The position numbers and the translations under genes are program-made. 64,000 bases of DNA, taken from the NCBI GenBank assembly GCA_964446585.1, contig CAYUPI010000020.1, positions 32,119 to 96,118 on the forward strand. Direction: 5' to 3'. Below, piece after piece: positions 26,619-36,704 of the stretch. Each line of letters begins with the position of its first letter. The first letter of the stretch is position 1. The notes beneath the pieces were generated by a model. The model made no database searches, was not told the origin of the DNA, and saw nothing but the letters and a program-made list of their open reading frames with translations. The stretch comes from CAYUPI01 sp964446585. GTDB taxonomy: Bacteria > Verrucomicrobiota > Verrucomicrobiia > Limisphaerales > UBA8199.

Positions 26619-26956
26619 AACCACTAATCTTCTCTGCTTTGCCTCACCATTTTCCGTCGTGGCGCGCGCTCTGCCGGAAGAGGTCTCCCGTTAAGGCGTG
26701 CCAATTATGTTTTACTCGGAAGAAGAAAAACTCGCAACCGGGGCGTGCCTGAAAGTAGTCCCGGGGAAATCCTGATCCGGCGACTTCTGGCCCTTCATTA
26801 ACAGCGGGTCCCGAAGATCCCTTAGAGTATGATCGCCAGGGTGGGTTGCCGGGCTCAGGGCCCAGAGCTACTCACGCTTCACGAGATGGGCTCCTACAAC
26901 AGGCAGCGGCTGGCCGGCGCATTGACATTTCGGCACACGACACTCAGACTCTGCCG

Positions 26957-28342
26957 ATGGGTCAAAAAATTTCGTTCATGCAATTTCTCCGCCGGACTCT
27001 GAGCGTCTCGGGCCTGATTTGCCTGACCGCCGCGGGCGTCGCGGCTGAGACCAATCAACCGCCTGCGCGGAAGTATTCCAACGTCGAGCGGCTCGCATTG
27101 CGACGGCTCAAGGCTACGCACGAAGAGGTGATGAAATTGCGCGCGCAGCGCGCTCGGATCGCATCGCTGCCCGGCTTGCACGACTACCGTTGCATTCTTC
27201 ACGCGCACGCCGAGGATTCCGATCACACCGGCGGCACGCTGCCTGAAATGCTCGCGGACGCGAAAAAGGCCGGTATTAGCGCCATTCTGCTCACCGATCA
27301 TTTCCGGCCGCCGCGTGATTTCATTGATGGCCGCTGGCGAGGGCTCAAAGATGGTGTGCTGTTCATTCCAGGTTCTGAAATCCGCGGCTGCCTCCTCTAT
27401 CCGGAAAAGTCCGTTCTCGACAAAATGGAGAAGCCATTCCCGGAATTATTGAAGGCAGTGACCGTCGGCGACGGAATGATCTTTCTATCGCACGTTGAAG
27501 AGCGCGTTGACCATCCCATGGATGGTTTGACCGGGCTGGAAATCTGCAATCGCCACTACGACGCGAAAAAGGACATGGCTTCGCTCTTCGCGCTGGCGGG
27601 AAAGCTGACCGACCCGAAACAACTGCCCGACCTCGAGGAAGCGGTGCGGCTCTACCCCGACGAGCTGCTTGCCTTTCAATGCGGCTACCCGCAGGTCTAT
27701 ATGGACAAGTGGGATGCGGGAACGAAAATGTTCCGGCTGACGGGTGTCGCGGCAAACGATTGTCACCACAACCAGGTTTTCATCGTGAAAATGGCGGACG
27801 AGGAGACGGTCCTGCTGGGCACGGTCGTGGACAAAGATGAGGGGATGCGCAAGGTCACCGCCGGCTCGCGACCCCGTATCAAAGAAATGACCAAGGGCCA
27901 CAAGTCGGGCGACATCCTGGTACGAGTGGACATTGATCCGTATGAACGCTCCTTCTGGGACAGCAGCACCCACGTTCTCGCGCCCAAACTTGATGAGCCG
28001 ACGATTCGCGCCGCTCTCAAAGCTGGGCACGCTTACGTCGCATTTGATTGGATGTGCGAAGCGACCGGCTTCCGGTTTGAAGCACTCGGCGCGAATGGCA
28101 AGTCATCCGGGATCATGGGTGACGAAGTGAAATATGTAGATGGCCTGAAGCTCACCGCGCAATTCCCGGTGCCCTGCCAGACCCGCCTACTCCGCCACGG
28201 TGTGCAAGTGGCGGAAACCGCAGGCAAGGATCGCGCTGAATTCTCCGTCAAAGAACCCGGCGTGTATCGCCTCGAAGCCTGGCTGAAGCTGGACGATGAA
28301 CCGCGACCGTGGATTTTTGCAAACCCTATCTATGTCCGTTAG
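26957..28342 (+). CDS. Secreted PHP-domain metallophosphoesterase-like protein
   Basis: A Sec signal (MGQKISFMQFLRRTLSVSGL followed by a hydrophobic run ending VAAE) precedes a PHP domain. Metal-binding motifs are CILHAHAEDSDHTGG, LLTDHFRPP, IPGSEI and ITLSHVEE-like FLSHVEERVDH, and the late VAANDCHHNQV. The C-terminal 150 residues look like a beta domain. PHP proteins hydrolyse phosphoesters; an exported member may act on sugars or nucleotides. The open frame extends to 26846, but that part is repeat DNA, so 26957 is preferred. Its stop overlaps the start of the GH127-like gene, so the two are co-translated. Confidence 0.8.
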   Translation: MGQKISFMQFLRRTLSVSGLICLTAAGVAAETNQPPARKYSNVERLALRRLKATHEEVMKLRAQRARIASLPGLHDYRCILHAHAEDSDHTGGTLPEMLADAKKAGISAILLTDHFRPPRDFIDGRWRGLKDGVLFIPGSEIRGCLLYPEKSVLDKMEKPFPELLKAVTVGDGMIFLSHVEERVDHPMDGLTGLEICNRHYDAKKDMASLFALAGKLTDPKQLPDLEEAVRLYPDELLAFQCGYPQVYMDKWDAGTKMFRLTGVAANDCHHNQVFIVKMADEETVLLGTVVDKDEGMRKVTAGSRPRIKEMTKGHKSGDILVRVDIDPYERSFWDSSTHVLAPKLDEPTIRAALKAGHAYVAFDWMCEATGFRFEALGANGKSSGIMGDEVKYVDGLKLTAQFPVPCQTRLLRHGVQVAETAGKDRAEFSVKEPGVYRLEAWLKLDDEPRPWIFANPIYVR

Positions 28343-30782
28343 CTTTGCGAATCGCGGGCTGGCCTTCTCTCCCGCGCTTCTGCTGCTGTGCTCTTTGACG
28401 GCGGCAGAGATCACGCCGCTTCCGGAAACAGTCGTTCCAGTGATCACAGACCGTCAGGATTTTCAAGTACCGGATCGAACGCACCTGACGGGATGGCTCG
28501 GCCAGAGGATTCAGTTCAATGAAGCCAACCGGTTGGTGAAGCTCGACGCGGAGCGATTGTTGGAAGGCTACCGTAAGCGCCCGGGCCGCCAGTCGTGGGA
28601 CGGAGAGCACGTCGGCAAATGGCTCCACGCGGCTACGCTGGCCTGGGTCAACACTGGGGATCCAGCGCTGCGCCAGAAACTAGATTACGTCGCTGCGGAG
28701 CTGGTCAATTGCCAGATGGACGACGGCTATCTGGGGACCTACGTCGAGAAGAACCGCTGGCGATCGTGGGATGTTTGGGCGCACAAATACAATCTCATCG
28801 GCCTCATTACCTATGCGCGTTACACCGGGAACATGGCGCCGCTGGACTGTTGCCGCCGGATGGCCGATTTGCTCTGCAAAACGCTGGGTGATGAAGCAGA
28901 CAAGCGTGATATTATCAAGTCTGGCCCGATCGAAGGAATGGCGCCGACGAGTGTGCTCGAGCCGATGGTCCTGCTCTACCGCCTTACCGGTGAGCCACGC
29001 TACCTCGAGTTCTGCAGGTACATCTTGCGCGCCTGGGAACAACCGAATGGACCGAAGATCATTTCGACGCTGCTGACCTCCAAGCGCGTCGATAAGGTCG
29101 CCAGCGGCAAAGCCTACGAGATGCTCTCCTGCCTCAACGGCGCTTTGGAGTATTACCGGACCACGGGCGAACTGCGTCTTCTGCAGGCGTGTCTGAACGC
29201 CTGGCAGGACATCGTCGATAACCGTCTCTACCTAACCGGCGCCGCGAGTTACTGGGAGGTGTTCCATGGAGATTACGATTTTCCGAACGTCAACAATGTG
29301 GGTGAGACCTGTGTCACGGTGACGTGGCTCCAATTCAACGCTCAATTGCTGCGGTTAACCGGCGAGGCTCGCTTTGCCGACCAAATTGAGCATGTCGTCT
29401 TAAATCAACTTCTGGGCGCCCAGCGGTGTGATGGCGCGGCCTGGGGTTATTATGTCCAGATGGAAGGCCGCAAGCCCTACACTTCTAACCTGGATGGCCA
29501 GTGCTGTCTCTCCAGTGGCCCGCGAGGAATCGCGCTGATTCCTACGTTCGCCGTGACCACGGACGCCGAGGGCGTTGTTATTAATCTATACGATGCCGGA
29601 ACATCTCACCTCAAACTGCGCGACCAGACAGCCGTTGCCGTTAGGACAGAGACGCAGTATCCGAGCCAGGAGCAAATTCGGATTACCCTCGAGCCGGCAG
29701 AGCCGAGGAGATTCGCCGTCAGAGTGCGAATGCCAGGCTGGTGTCACCATGGGGTGGTTGAAGTGAACGGCCACAAATTGCCCGTTCATACGGATTTCCA
29801 CGGTTACGTGGCCATTCACCGTAAATGGGAGAAGGGCGACCTGATATCTCTGCGATTGAAGCTCGAACCTCACCTCATTACCGGCGACCACATGAACCAG
29901 GGAAAGGTGGCTCTGATGTTTGGTCCACTGGTCCTGGCTGCGGATGAAGCGCTGCTCCCAAAGCCCTCCTCTTCCGCCATCGTCCCGCCCGCGGCCGGAC
30001 GATGGCGCGACAAGCCGCGGCCCTCTTCTCCAATCGAGGAGAGGGTGAGCGCAACCGGGCGCTGGCCCATCAATGCCGTCGGCGTGGCATCTCCAAAGCT
30101 GGCAGCGCTCCAATTCAAAACAGAGCCCGCTCCGGACGAGTTCAGGACGTGGCCGGGAGCGCAGATCTTTCGAATCCGCGGCGTGACAAGGAAACCAATG
30201 CCCGGAATCAAAATTGGGACTCTGGTGTCCCTCGGGCTAGTACCGTTCGCGGATGCAGGGAGCTCCGGCGCGCGGTACAAGGTCTGGCTGCCGCTGCCGC
30301 TTGACCTGTACCGCGGCAATCTCCTCCTGGACGGCGTGGTGAGCCGTTCACGTCGCGGCAGCCTTAGTGATTCGATCACAGATGAAGATTTCGAAACTGT
30401 CATGAGTACCAATGACGGCAGGCTGGCGGCGGAGGACTGGTTTGCCGTGCAGCTCAACGAACCGGTGGTTGTAAAGCGTGTGCTCTATGCTCACGGCAAA
30501 ACGTTCCCCGACGGCGGCTGGTTCGATGCCAGCGCGGGCAAGCCCCGCATCCAGGTCAAGCGCTCGAAGGATGGCGTGTGGGAAACGGTGGCGGAAGTTA
30601 CTGATTATCCCGCGACGACGGCGAAAGACTCCGCGGAAATGGACGGCAGCGAGTCCTTCTTCTGCACGCTGCCCAAACCGGTTAAAGTCTGGGCAATCCG
30701 CGTCACTGGCAAACCTGCCTCGGGCAAAAATCCCCAACAAGCCTTTTCCTCCTGCGCCGAGCTGCAGGCATTCAATGAGTGA
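28332..30782 (+). CDS. GH127-type (DUF1680) glycoside hydrolase, probable beta-L-arabinofuranosidase
   Basis: A signal peptide (NRGLAFSPALLLLCSLTAA) leads into an (alpha/alpha)6 barrel: GRQSWDGEHVGKWLHAA, MDDGYLGTY, WDVWAHKYNLIGL, GETCVTVTW, the linked CCLSSGPRG, and a beta-sandwich. GH127 enzymes use a zinc-bound Cys nucleophile; Cys and Glu candidates are in GETC and QCCLSSG. Residues about 542-577 (PKPSSSAIVPPAAGRWRDKP and PRPSSPIEERVSATG) are an in-frame low-complexity insertion whose DNA has CTCTTCTCC...GGAGAGGG palindromes. The ATG at 28332 overlaps the preceding gene by 11 bp. Together they suggest breakdown of arabinose-containing plant polymers. Confidence 0.85.
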   Translation: MSVSFANRGLAFSPALLLLCSLTAAEITPLPETVVPVITDRQDFQVPDRTHLTGWLGQRIQFNEANRLVKLDAERLLEGYRKRPGRQSWDGEHVGKWLHAATLAWVNTGDPALRQKLDYVAAELVNCQMDDGYLGTYVEKNRWRSWDVWAHKYNLIGLITYARYTGNMAPLDCCRRMADLLCKTLGDEADKRDIIKSGPIEGMAPTSVLEPMVLLYRLTGEPRYLEFCRYILRAWEQPNGPKIISTLLTSKRVDKVASGKAYEMLSCLNGALEYYRTTGELRLLQACLNAWQDIVDNRLYLTGAASYWEVFHGDYDFPNVNNVGETCVTVTWLQFNAQLLRLTGEARFADQIEHVVLNQLLGAQRCDGAAWGYYVQMEGRKPYTSNLDGQCCLSSGPRGIALIPTFAVTTDAEGVVINLYDAGTSHLKLRDQTAVAVRTETQYPSQEQIRITLEPAEPRRFAVRVRMPGWCHHGVVEVNGHKLPVHTDFHGYVAIHRKWEKGDLISLRLKLEPHLITGDHMNQGKVALMFGPLVLAADEALLPKPSSSAIVPPAAGRWRDKPRPSSPIEERVSATGRWPINAVGVASPKLAALQFKTEPAPDEFRTWPGAQIFRIRGVTRKPMPGIKIGTLVSLGLVPFADAGSSGARYKVWLPLPLDLYRGNLLLDGVVSRSRRGSLSDSITDEDFETVMSTNDGRLAAEDWFAVQLNEPVVVKRVLYAHGKTFPDGGWFDASAGKPRIQVKRSKDGVWETVAEVTDYPATTAKDSAEMDGSESFFCTLPKPVKVWAIRVTGKPASGKNPQQAFSSCAELQAFNE

Positions 30783-30902
30783 AGGAAAGCTTGTTCCTCC
30801 TTGTCGGCATTCGCAAACACCGCATACTCTGCCCGAAGCTGAACCGAAGTTTCCGAGTCATGATTGCTTTCTGTTCGATCAATTGAACAGCCGTTCCTCG
30901 AC

Positions 30903-32561
30903 ATGAATCGGCGAGACTTTCTGCATGCGACGGCTCTCGGCGCGCTGCCTATGACAGTCGCTCCCTCCATTCTGCAGGCATCCACGCCCTCTTGGTCATC
31001 GGCCGCTCGATATCACCCCAAGTCGTTCGCGTGGGAGGAGGCTACAATCGTTCAGCTTCAAGCGGCAATGAGAACCGGCAAAGCAACCGCCGCATCAATC
31101 GTTAAAAAGTACCTCAAGCGAATCGAGGAGATCGATCGCGGCGGTGCGGCTATTAATTCAATCATCGAGTTGAATCCCGACGCCCTGGCGATTGCCCGCG
31201 AGCTGGACAAGGAGCGCAAAGGCCGGGGGGCGCGCGGTCCGCTGCACGGGATACCGGTGCTGATCAAGGACAACATTGACACGCATGACCGCATGATGAC
31301 GACCGCAGGCTCGCTGGCTTTGTTAGGTTCAATTGCCCAGCGCGACTCATTCGTGGCGCAAAAACTTCGTGAGGCCGGGGCTGTCATCCTTGGCAAAACG
31401 AATCCGAGCGAATGGGCAAACTTCCGCTCGACGCGCTCGACCAGTGGCTGGAGCGGTCGCGGCGGCCTGACAAAGAATCCGTATGCGCTCGATCGCAACC
31501 CGGGTGGGTCCAGCTCCGGCACGGGGGCAGCGGTGGCGGCGAACCTTTGCGCCGTGGGCATCGGCACTGAGACCGACGGCTCGATCACGTGTCCGTCCGC
31601 ATTCAACGGCCTGGCGGGACTGAAGCCAACTGTAGGGCTTGTGAGCCGCGCCGGTATCATTCCCATCGCGCACAGTCAGGATACCGCCGGGCCGATGACA
31701 CGCACAGTCACCGACACGGCTATCCTCCTAGGCGCTTTGACCGGCGTAGATCCCTGCGACGCGGCCACTGAGGGAAGCGCCCGGAAATTTTTTTCGGATT
31801 ACACCCAGTTTCTCGATCCGCACGGACTGCGCGGAGCGCGGCTCGGCGTGGCGCGCCAATTCTTTGACCTTCAGCCCGTAGCCGCAAAGGTTGCCGAGGC
31901 AGCGATCAACGAACTCAACCGGTGCGGCGCGATCCTCATCGATCCGGCCAATATCCCAACGTCCAAGCAACTCGGCGAAGGGGAAAGCCTCGTGCTCCAT
32001 TACGAATTCAAAACAGACTTAAACGCCTATCTTGCTGGGCTTGGGCCAGGTGCACCGGTGTCAACACTTCAAGACATTATCGAGTTCAACGAGCGCAACC
32101 GCGACACGGAAATGCCGTTCTTCGGCCAGGAGCATTTCCTGACGGCGCAGGAAAAGGGACCACTGACGGACAAAGCTTATGTCGAGGCGCTGGAAAGAAA
32201 CCACCGGCTATCGCGCGACGAAGGCATTGACGCGGTGATGAACGACCACAAGCTGGATGCGCTGGTGGCGCCGACGATGGGTCCGGCACACCTGACGGAT
32301 TTGGTCTATGGCGATCGGCGCACCGGCGGTTGTTCTACGCCGGCGGCGATGGCGGGTTATCCGCACATCACTGTTCCGATGGGAGATGTATTTGGATTGC
32401 CTGTCGGGCTCTCGTTTTTCGGTCGGGCTTACAGCGAGCCGACACTTTTGAAGCTGGCCTTTGCATTCGAGCAGGCAACTATGGCGCGCAAAGCACCGCG
32501 CTTTCTGGCGACGATTCCTGAAAGTGGCGCAAACAATAAGAGCCGGACGAAAACAGTTTGA
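30903..32561 (+). CDS. Tat-exported amidase-signature family amidase
   Basis: MNRRDFLHATALGALPM is a twin-arginine signal (RRDFLH). The amidase signature follows: catalytic Lys122 in VLIKDNIDT, the GGSSSGTGAAVAA segment with cis-Ser near residue 204, and the nucleophile Ser227 in TDGSITCPS. Downstream TVGLVSRAGIIPIAHSQDT is typical. Hydrolysis of an amide or aryl amide in the periplasm is expected; the substrate is unknown. The start at 30903 is chosen for the Tat motif; the frame is open 39 bp further. It follows the GH127 gene by about 120 bp. Confidence 0.9.
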   Translation: MNRRDFLHATALGALPMTVAPSILQASTPSWSSAARYHPKSFAWEEATIVQLQAAMRTGKATAASIVKKYLKRIEEIDRGGAAINSIIELNPDALAIARELDKERKGRGARGPLHGIPVLIKDNIDTHDRMMTTAGSLALLGSIAQRDSFVAQKLREAGAVILGKTNPSEWANFRSTRSTSGWSGRGGLTKNPYALDRNPGGSSSGTGAAVAANLCAVGIGTETDGSITCPSAFNGLAGLKPTVGLVSRAGIIPIAHSQDTAGPMTRTVTDTAILLGALTGVDPCDAATEGSARKFFSDYTQFLDPHGLRGARLGVARQFFDLQPVAAKVAEAAINELNRCGAILIDPANIPTSKQLGEGESLVLHYEFKTDLNAYLAGLGPGAPVSTLQDIIEFNERNRDTEMPFFGQEHFLTAQEKGPLTDKAYVEALERNHRLSRDEGIDAVMNDHKLDALVAPTMGPAHLTDLVYGDRRTGGCSTPAAMAGYPHITVPMGDVFGLPVGLSFFGRAYSEPTLLKLAFAFEQATMARKAPRFLATIPESGANNKSRTKTV

Positions 32562-32669
32562 GTTCGCCTGGTTCTGAATAGCATAAGCCAGAAATCCGAA
32601 GACCGAAACTCGAAGCCCGACCCGCTGCGACGGCGCGACAGCGCGGCGAGAAGAAGCCCGAATTCCCAA

Positions 32670-35600
32670 ATGCAAATGCGCGACAGCAACGTTTCCGAAT
32701 TGGGGGCTGCTGACCGCGGGCCTGGCCTTCGACTTTCGGAATTATCAAACCTCATTCGTCGCTGTACGAGGAAGCTGACGGGCATGCTGGTGTCCGTGGT
32801 GGTGATTTTTGGCGGTTTTGCCGTGGTGGCCGCGCCTGATTATATTTCCGATCATCCTGAGCTAATTCTCTCCTCTGAACAAAGTTGGGGGGTACTCGGC
32901 TTCGACACCGCGGCTCACGCGACCGACAAAGCGGGTGAGCCCCTGCAGATCGGCACCCGCCGCTTTGCAAAGGGGCTTGGGCATCACGCCAACGGCGTCA
33001 TCACACTTCTGCTTGCTGGCCAATATGAAAGCTTCGAAGCGGACGTCGGCCTGCAGCCCTGCACCGGAGGCACTGTACTTTTCCGCGTGCTTGTGGACGG
33101 CCAGCAGCGCTTCGAGAGTGGCGTGATGCGAAGCGGCGACGGGCCGAGAGCGGTCCGTGTCTCCGTGGGCGGCGCTCAGGAGGTGCGATTGGAAGCCTCT
33201 GACGCGGGCGACGGCATCAACTGCGATATGGCGAACTGGGCCGAAGCACGGCTGATACCTTCGGCAAATGCCGCCAAGGCCAGCACCGTTGTTCCCGCCG
33301 TGGACATGGCGCCGTTCGCTCGCGTCGCGACGTGGGACCCGGCGCGGATGGACGGCGCCCGAGCGAGTCGGGTTGAAGAATTTCGAGCGGAGGACTTGTT
33401 CACGGAAACAGAACTCAAACCGAATCGTGACGGCAGCTACGCTGTGCCGGCTTGGACGAACGGTGTCGGTTGTATCGGCCTGCAATGGCTGAACCGCCGA
33501 GCATTGCGCGAACTGGCGCTGGAGTTCGGAGTCTCGTCGCCCATCCCGGCGGCGACCTCCGTAAGGGTCGAAGGCTGGTTCGGTGAATCTGCATGGCAGG
33601 GGAAATGGCAATCGCTCGCTGGCAAATGCCGGGTTGAGAGAAGACGCTTGATATTTCTAATCGCATCCAAGGCGGGCATCGTTCAAACGCAAAAGATCCG
33701 TTGGGTTCTACCGGGTTCGCGCGAACCGGTTTTGGCGCGTCTCCTGGCGTTTACGCGCTCGACCTGGGCCACGACAAACCTTTTCATGCAGATCGAGAAG
33801 CCCGTGGGCGGCTCGCGCGGGGCACTGGTTGTTTGGAATGGGGAGACGGTAGCCAAATCCGAGAACCGAAATCCGAAATCCGAAATATCGTGGGACCTCT
33901 CACAGCCGCTTCATCTTACGGTCCGCTATGCGCGACCGTCGTCATTCAAGTCGGATCCGACGGTGCTACACTTCCATTTGCCGACCGGCAAGGTTGGCGT
34001 CGCGATCGAAGAGCTGCTGGCGAATGAATGCGTCTATTTGCCCGACCATGGGTTGTTCATCGCGCGTGAGCCGCTGCCGCTGACTTTGGCCGATTACAAG
34101 CGTCGGACTGCCGGCCGGAAGAGAATTCTGCAAGAAGTTCGTGAAATGCCAGACCAAACACTCGCCCAGGCGATGGACAAGACACACCACGAATTCCAAA
34201 ACGAAGGCCCGGTCATGCTCTCACTCGCCTGCGACAACTCGAAGTTTGTTGTTGAACGGGATGGCACAGTGCGTTTTCAGTCGCAGACAAACGCCACTCT
34301 CGACTGGTTCCCCCAGGCGGGTGAGCTGCGGCCTAAGTTCGGTGACGGCAGCCAATTGACCCTGACGCGAAGACTTGAGAACGGTTGGTTGCCGATCCCT
34401 GTTATCACAAAGGAGAGCGACGGGGTCATCTGCCGCCAGCGAAGTTTCGTCGCGCCTTGCGATCAAGCCGGCCAGGATGGGGCGCGGTTCAACCGGCCTT
34501 CGGTTTGCGTGGTGGAGTTCAGTCTTACGAACACGCTTGCTCAGCCGACGCAAGTAACCCTCTCGCTCAACTTCCTGGTCAACAGCAGGCAGAAGAGGCC
34601 AGCGAGTCTGGCGCGTTGTTCGCGTGGATGGCTGGCCCGAAGCGAGGAAATCGAACTCGCCTTGGCCTCCACCGTTTCGGCGGCGTCACTACAAGTTGTA
34701 GCAACCAACGGCCTGCTTGCGTTGGCCGGCACGCTCCAGCCCAACCAGGCCGAATCGTTTGCTGTCTTTTTGCCGGCGCAGCGCACCGAACTGCTCGCGC
34801 TGCCCGACGTCGCCTCCTTGCGCGCAGCCACTGAGACGTATTGGAAAGGTGAACTCGCTCCGGCAACTCAAATCGAGACACCGGAGCCGCTTTTGAACAA
34901 CCTCATCCGGTCTTCCCAGGTGCGCTGCCTGATCGCGGCTCGAAACGAAGCCGACGGCGTGCGCATTGCCCCGTGGATTTCCGCCATGAGTTATGGCCCG
35001 CTCGAGAGCGAGGCGCACTCCCCCATCCGCGGCATGGACTTCATGGGCCATGCAGATTTTGCCCGGCGCAGTCTCGACTATTTCGTTCATCGTTACAACA
35101 CGAATGGGTTTCTTACGACCGGTTACACGACCTTTGGCACAGCCTGGCACCTGTGGACGCTCGCGGAGCATTACGAGCTTGGGCGCGACAAGAACTGGCT
35201 TCGTCAAGTCGCGCCGGAAGTTGTGCGTGCAGGCGAGTGGATTATCCGGCAGACGGAGAAGACCAGGCGAGGTGATGCGCGCGGCCAGCCGATTCCCGAA
35301 TTCGGGTTGATGCCACCCGGAGTGCTGGCCGACTGGAATGCCTTCGCCTACCACTTCGCAATGAACGCCTATTACTATGCGGCGCTGCGCGGCCTGGGTG
35401 ATGCACTGGGTGACCTTGGCCATCCAGCCGCCGCTCGATTTCGGCGGAAGGCCGCCGAACTGCGCGCTAACACATTGCGCGCCTATGCCTGGACTCAGGC
35501 GCGCTCGCCCGCGTTGGCGTTACGGGACGGCACGTGGATTCCGCACTACCCGTCGCAGGTCCACAGTCCCGGAAAGCTTGCGGATTTCTTTCCGGGGCAG

Positions 35601-36341
35601 GACGCGGGCCGGAGCTGGTGCTACGACGTAGAGCTCGGCGCGCATCAGCTCGCGCCCGCCGCTGTGCTTGACGCGAACAGCCACGAGGTCGAGCGGATGC
35701 TGGACCACATGGAGGACGTACAATTCCTCGCGGAGGGCTGGTTCGATTATTCGGCAGCGGTGAACCGAGCCGACTGGTTTAACCTTGGTGGTTTCTCGAA
35801 AGTACAGCCTTACTACACCCGTAACTGCGAAATCTATGCGTTGCGGGACGACGTGAAACCATTTGTCCGCTCCTACTTCAACACCCTGGCCGCGATGCTC
35901 AACCCCGAGGTTCAAACTATGTGGGAGCATTTCCACCACAGCGGCGCGTGGGACAAAACCCACGAGACCGGATATTTCCTGCACCAGACGCGGACGATGT
36001 TCGTGCAGGAGCGGGGCGACGGGCTCTGGCTGGCACCTTTTATCACCAGCAACTGGTTGCGCGAGGGGCAACGCGTCTCAGTCATGAACGCGCCGACACG
36101 GTTCGGCAGTGTGAGCTACGAAATCAACTCTCACGTTGCGCGCGGGTTCATCGAAGCAGCGATCGAACCGCCGAACCGAAATCAAGTCGGACATATCGTA
36201 GTGCGCTTACGACACCCTGACGGACAGCGAATCCGAGCCGTAACGGTGAACGGCAGGCGCCACCGTGCGTTTAACCCTGTGCGAGAGACGATCACCATCA
36301 AGCCAGATGCTCCTAGGCTCGCAGTGCGCGCGGAATTTTAA
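32670..36341 (+). CDS. Secreted NPCBM-domain glycoside-hydrolase-like protein
   Basis: A membrane/signal segment (MLVSVVVIFGGFAVVAAP) comes after a 38-residue preface whose DNA looks like repeat sequence, so the real start may be 32784. Residues about 55-195 match the NPCBM carbohydrate-binding fold (FAKGLGHHANG, FEADVGLQP, VLFRVLVDGQQRF, CDMANWAEARL). The middle is beta-rich. From about residue 780 an (alpha/alpha) barrel typical of exo-glycosidases is seen (GMDFMGHADFARRSLDYFVH, LMPPGVLADWNAFAYHF, HETGYFLHQTR). AATCCGA-type repeat units near 33855-33890 are read in frame as ENRNPKSEISW. Polysaccharide degradation is inferred from context. Confidence 0.78.
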   Translation: MQMRDSNVSELGAADRGPGLRLSELSNLIRRCTRKLTGMLVSVVVIFGGFAVVAAPDYISDHPELILSSEQSWGVLGFDTAAHATDKAGEPLQIGTRRFAKGLGHHANGVITLLLAGQYESFEADVGLQPCTGGTVLFRVLVDGQQRFESGVMRSGDGPRAVRVSVGGAQEVRLEASDAGDGINCDMANWAEARLIPSANAAKASTVVPAVDMAPFARVATWDPARMDGARASRVEEFRAEDLFTETELKPNRDGSYAVPAWTNGVGCIGLQWLNRRALRELALEFGVSSPIPAATSVRVEGWFGESAWQGKWQSLAGKCRVERRRLIFLIASKAGIVQTQKIRWVLPGSREPVLARLLAFTRSTWATTNLFMQIEKPVGGSRGALVVWNGETVAKSENRNPKSEISWDLSQPLHLTVRYARPSSFKSDPTVLHFHLPTGKVGVAIEELLANECVYLPDHGLFIAREPLPLTLADYKRRTAGRKRILQEVREMPDQTLAQAMDKTHHEFQNEGPVMLSLACDNSKFVVERDGTVRFQSQTNATLDWFPQAGELRPKFGDGSQLTLTRRLENGWLPIPVITKESDGVICRQRSFVAPCDQAGQDGARFNRPSVCVVEFSLTNTLAQPTQVTLSLNFLVNSRQKRPASLARCSRGWLARSEEIELALASTVSAASLQVVATNGLLALAGTLQPNQAESFAVFLPAQRTELLALPDVASLRAATETYWKGELAPATQIETPEPLLNNLIRSSQVRCLIAARNEADGVRIAPWISAMSYGPLESEAHSPIRGMDFMGHADFARRSLDYFVHRYNTNGFLTTGYTTFGTAWHLWTLAEHYELGRDKNWLRQVAPEVVRAGEWIIRQTEKTRRGDARGQPIPEFGLMPPGVLADWNAFAYHFAMNAYYYAALRGLGDALGDLGHPAAARFRRKAAELRANTLRAYAWTQARSPALALRDGTWIPHYPSQVHSPGKLADFFPGQDAGRSWCYDVELGAHQLAPAAVLDANSHEVERMLDHMEDVQFLAEGWFDYSAAVNRADWFNLGGFSKVQPYYTRNCEIYALRDDVKPFVRSYFNTLAAMLNPEVQTMWEHFHHSGAWDKTHETGYFLHQTRTMFVQERGDGLWLAPFITSNWLREGQRVSVMNAPTRFGSVSYEINSHVARGFIEAAIEPPNRNQVGHIVVRLRHPDGQRIRAVTVNGRRHRAFNPVRETITIKPDAPRLAVRAEF

Positions 36342-36399
36342 GTTAGAATAATGAACCTGACGGACCCGCCGCCCCGGATCATCCGAAAGCGCCGGCCCG

Positions 36400-36600
36400 T
36401 CCTCCGTAGCAAAACTGCGGAGGGTGGACAAGCCGGAGCGCACTCCAAACGCTTCGCACACCCGGGGGGGGTCGCCCCGATGCCGCGACAGTGTTTGGAG
36501 TGCGGGGAGCTTGCTCCCGCTTTCCTGCGCTTCTGGGCGTCCGAACGCGGCTGCGGGCTGGTCGCGCCATTCTTTTCGCGACGCGCTGAGTCTTTGAATT
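36400..36600. repeat. Palindrome-rich intergenic repeat block
   Basis: The gap after the NPCBM gene holds inverted pairs such as CCTCCGTAG...CTGCGGAGG and GAGCGCACTCCAAACGC facing GTGTTTGGAGTGCGG, plus CGGGGAGCTTGCTCCCG. A short open frame over it is repeat-derived, not a gene. CTGCGGAGGGTGGA is shared with the insertion in tatD near 16220. Confidence 0.6.
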
Positions 36601-36704
36601 GACTCACTTCAAGGAAGTTCGGCCCTTGGCACGGTCAAATTGCCGCGTACGAGACGGATAGATCCGTCTGGTTTCTGCGCAGACACTGGACACGCTTGAG
36701 CGGC

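Noticed and set aside
36351..36602. 83-residue frame with CLECGE motif
   Set aside because: The sequence is made of inverted repeats found elsewhere, so the protein-like motif is a by-product.
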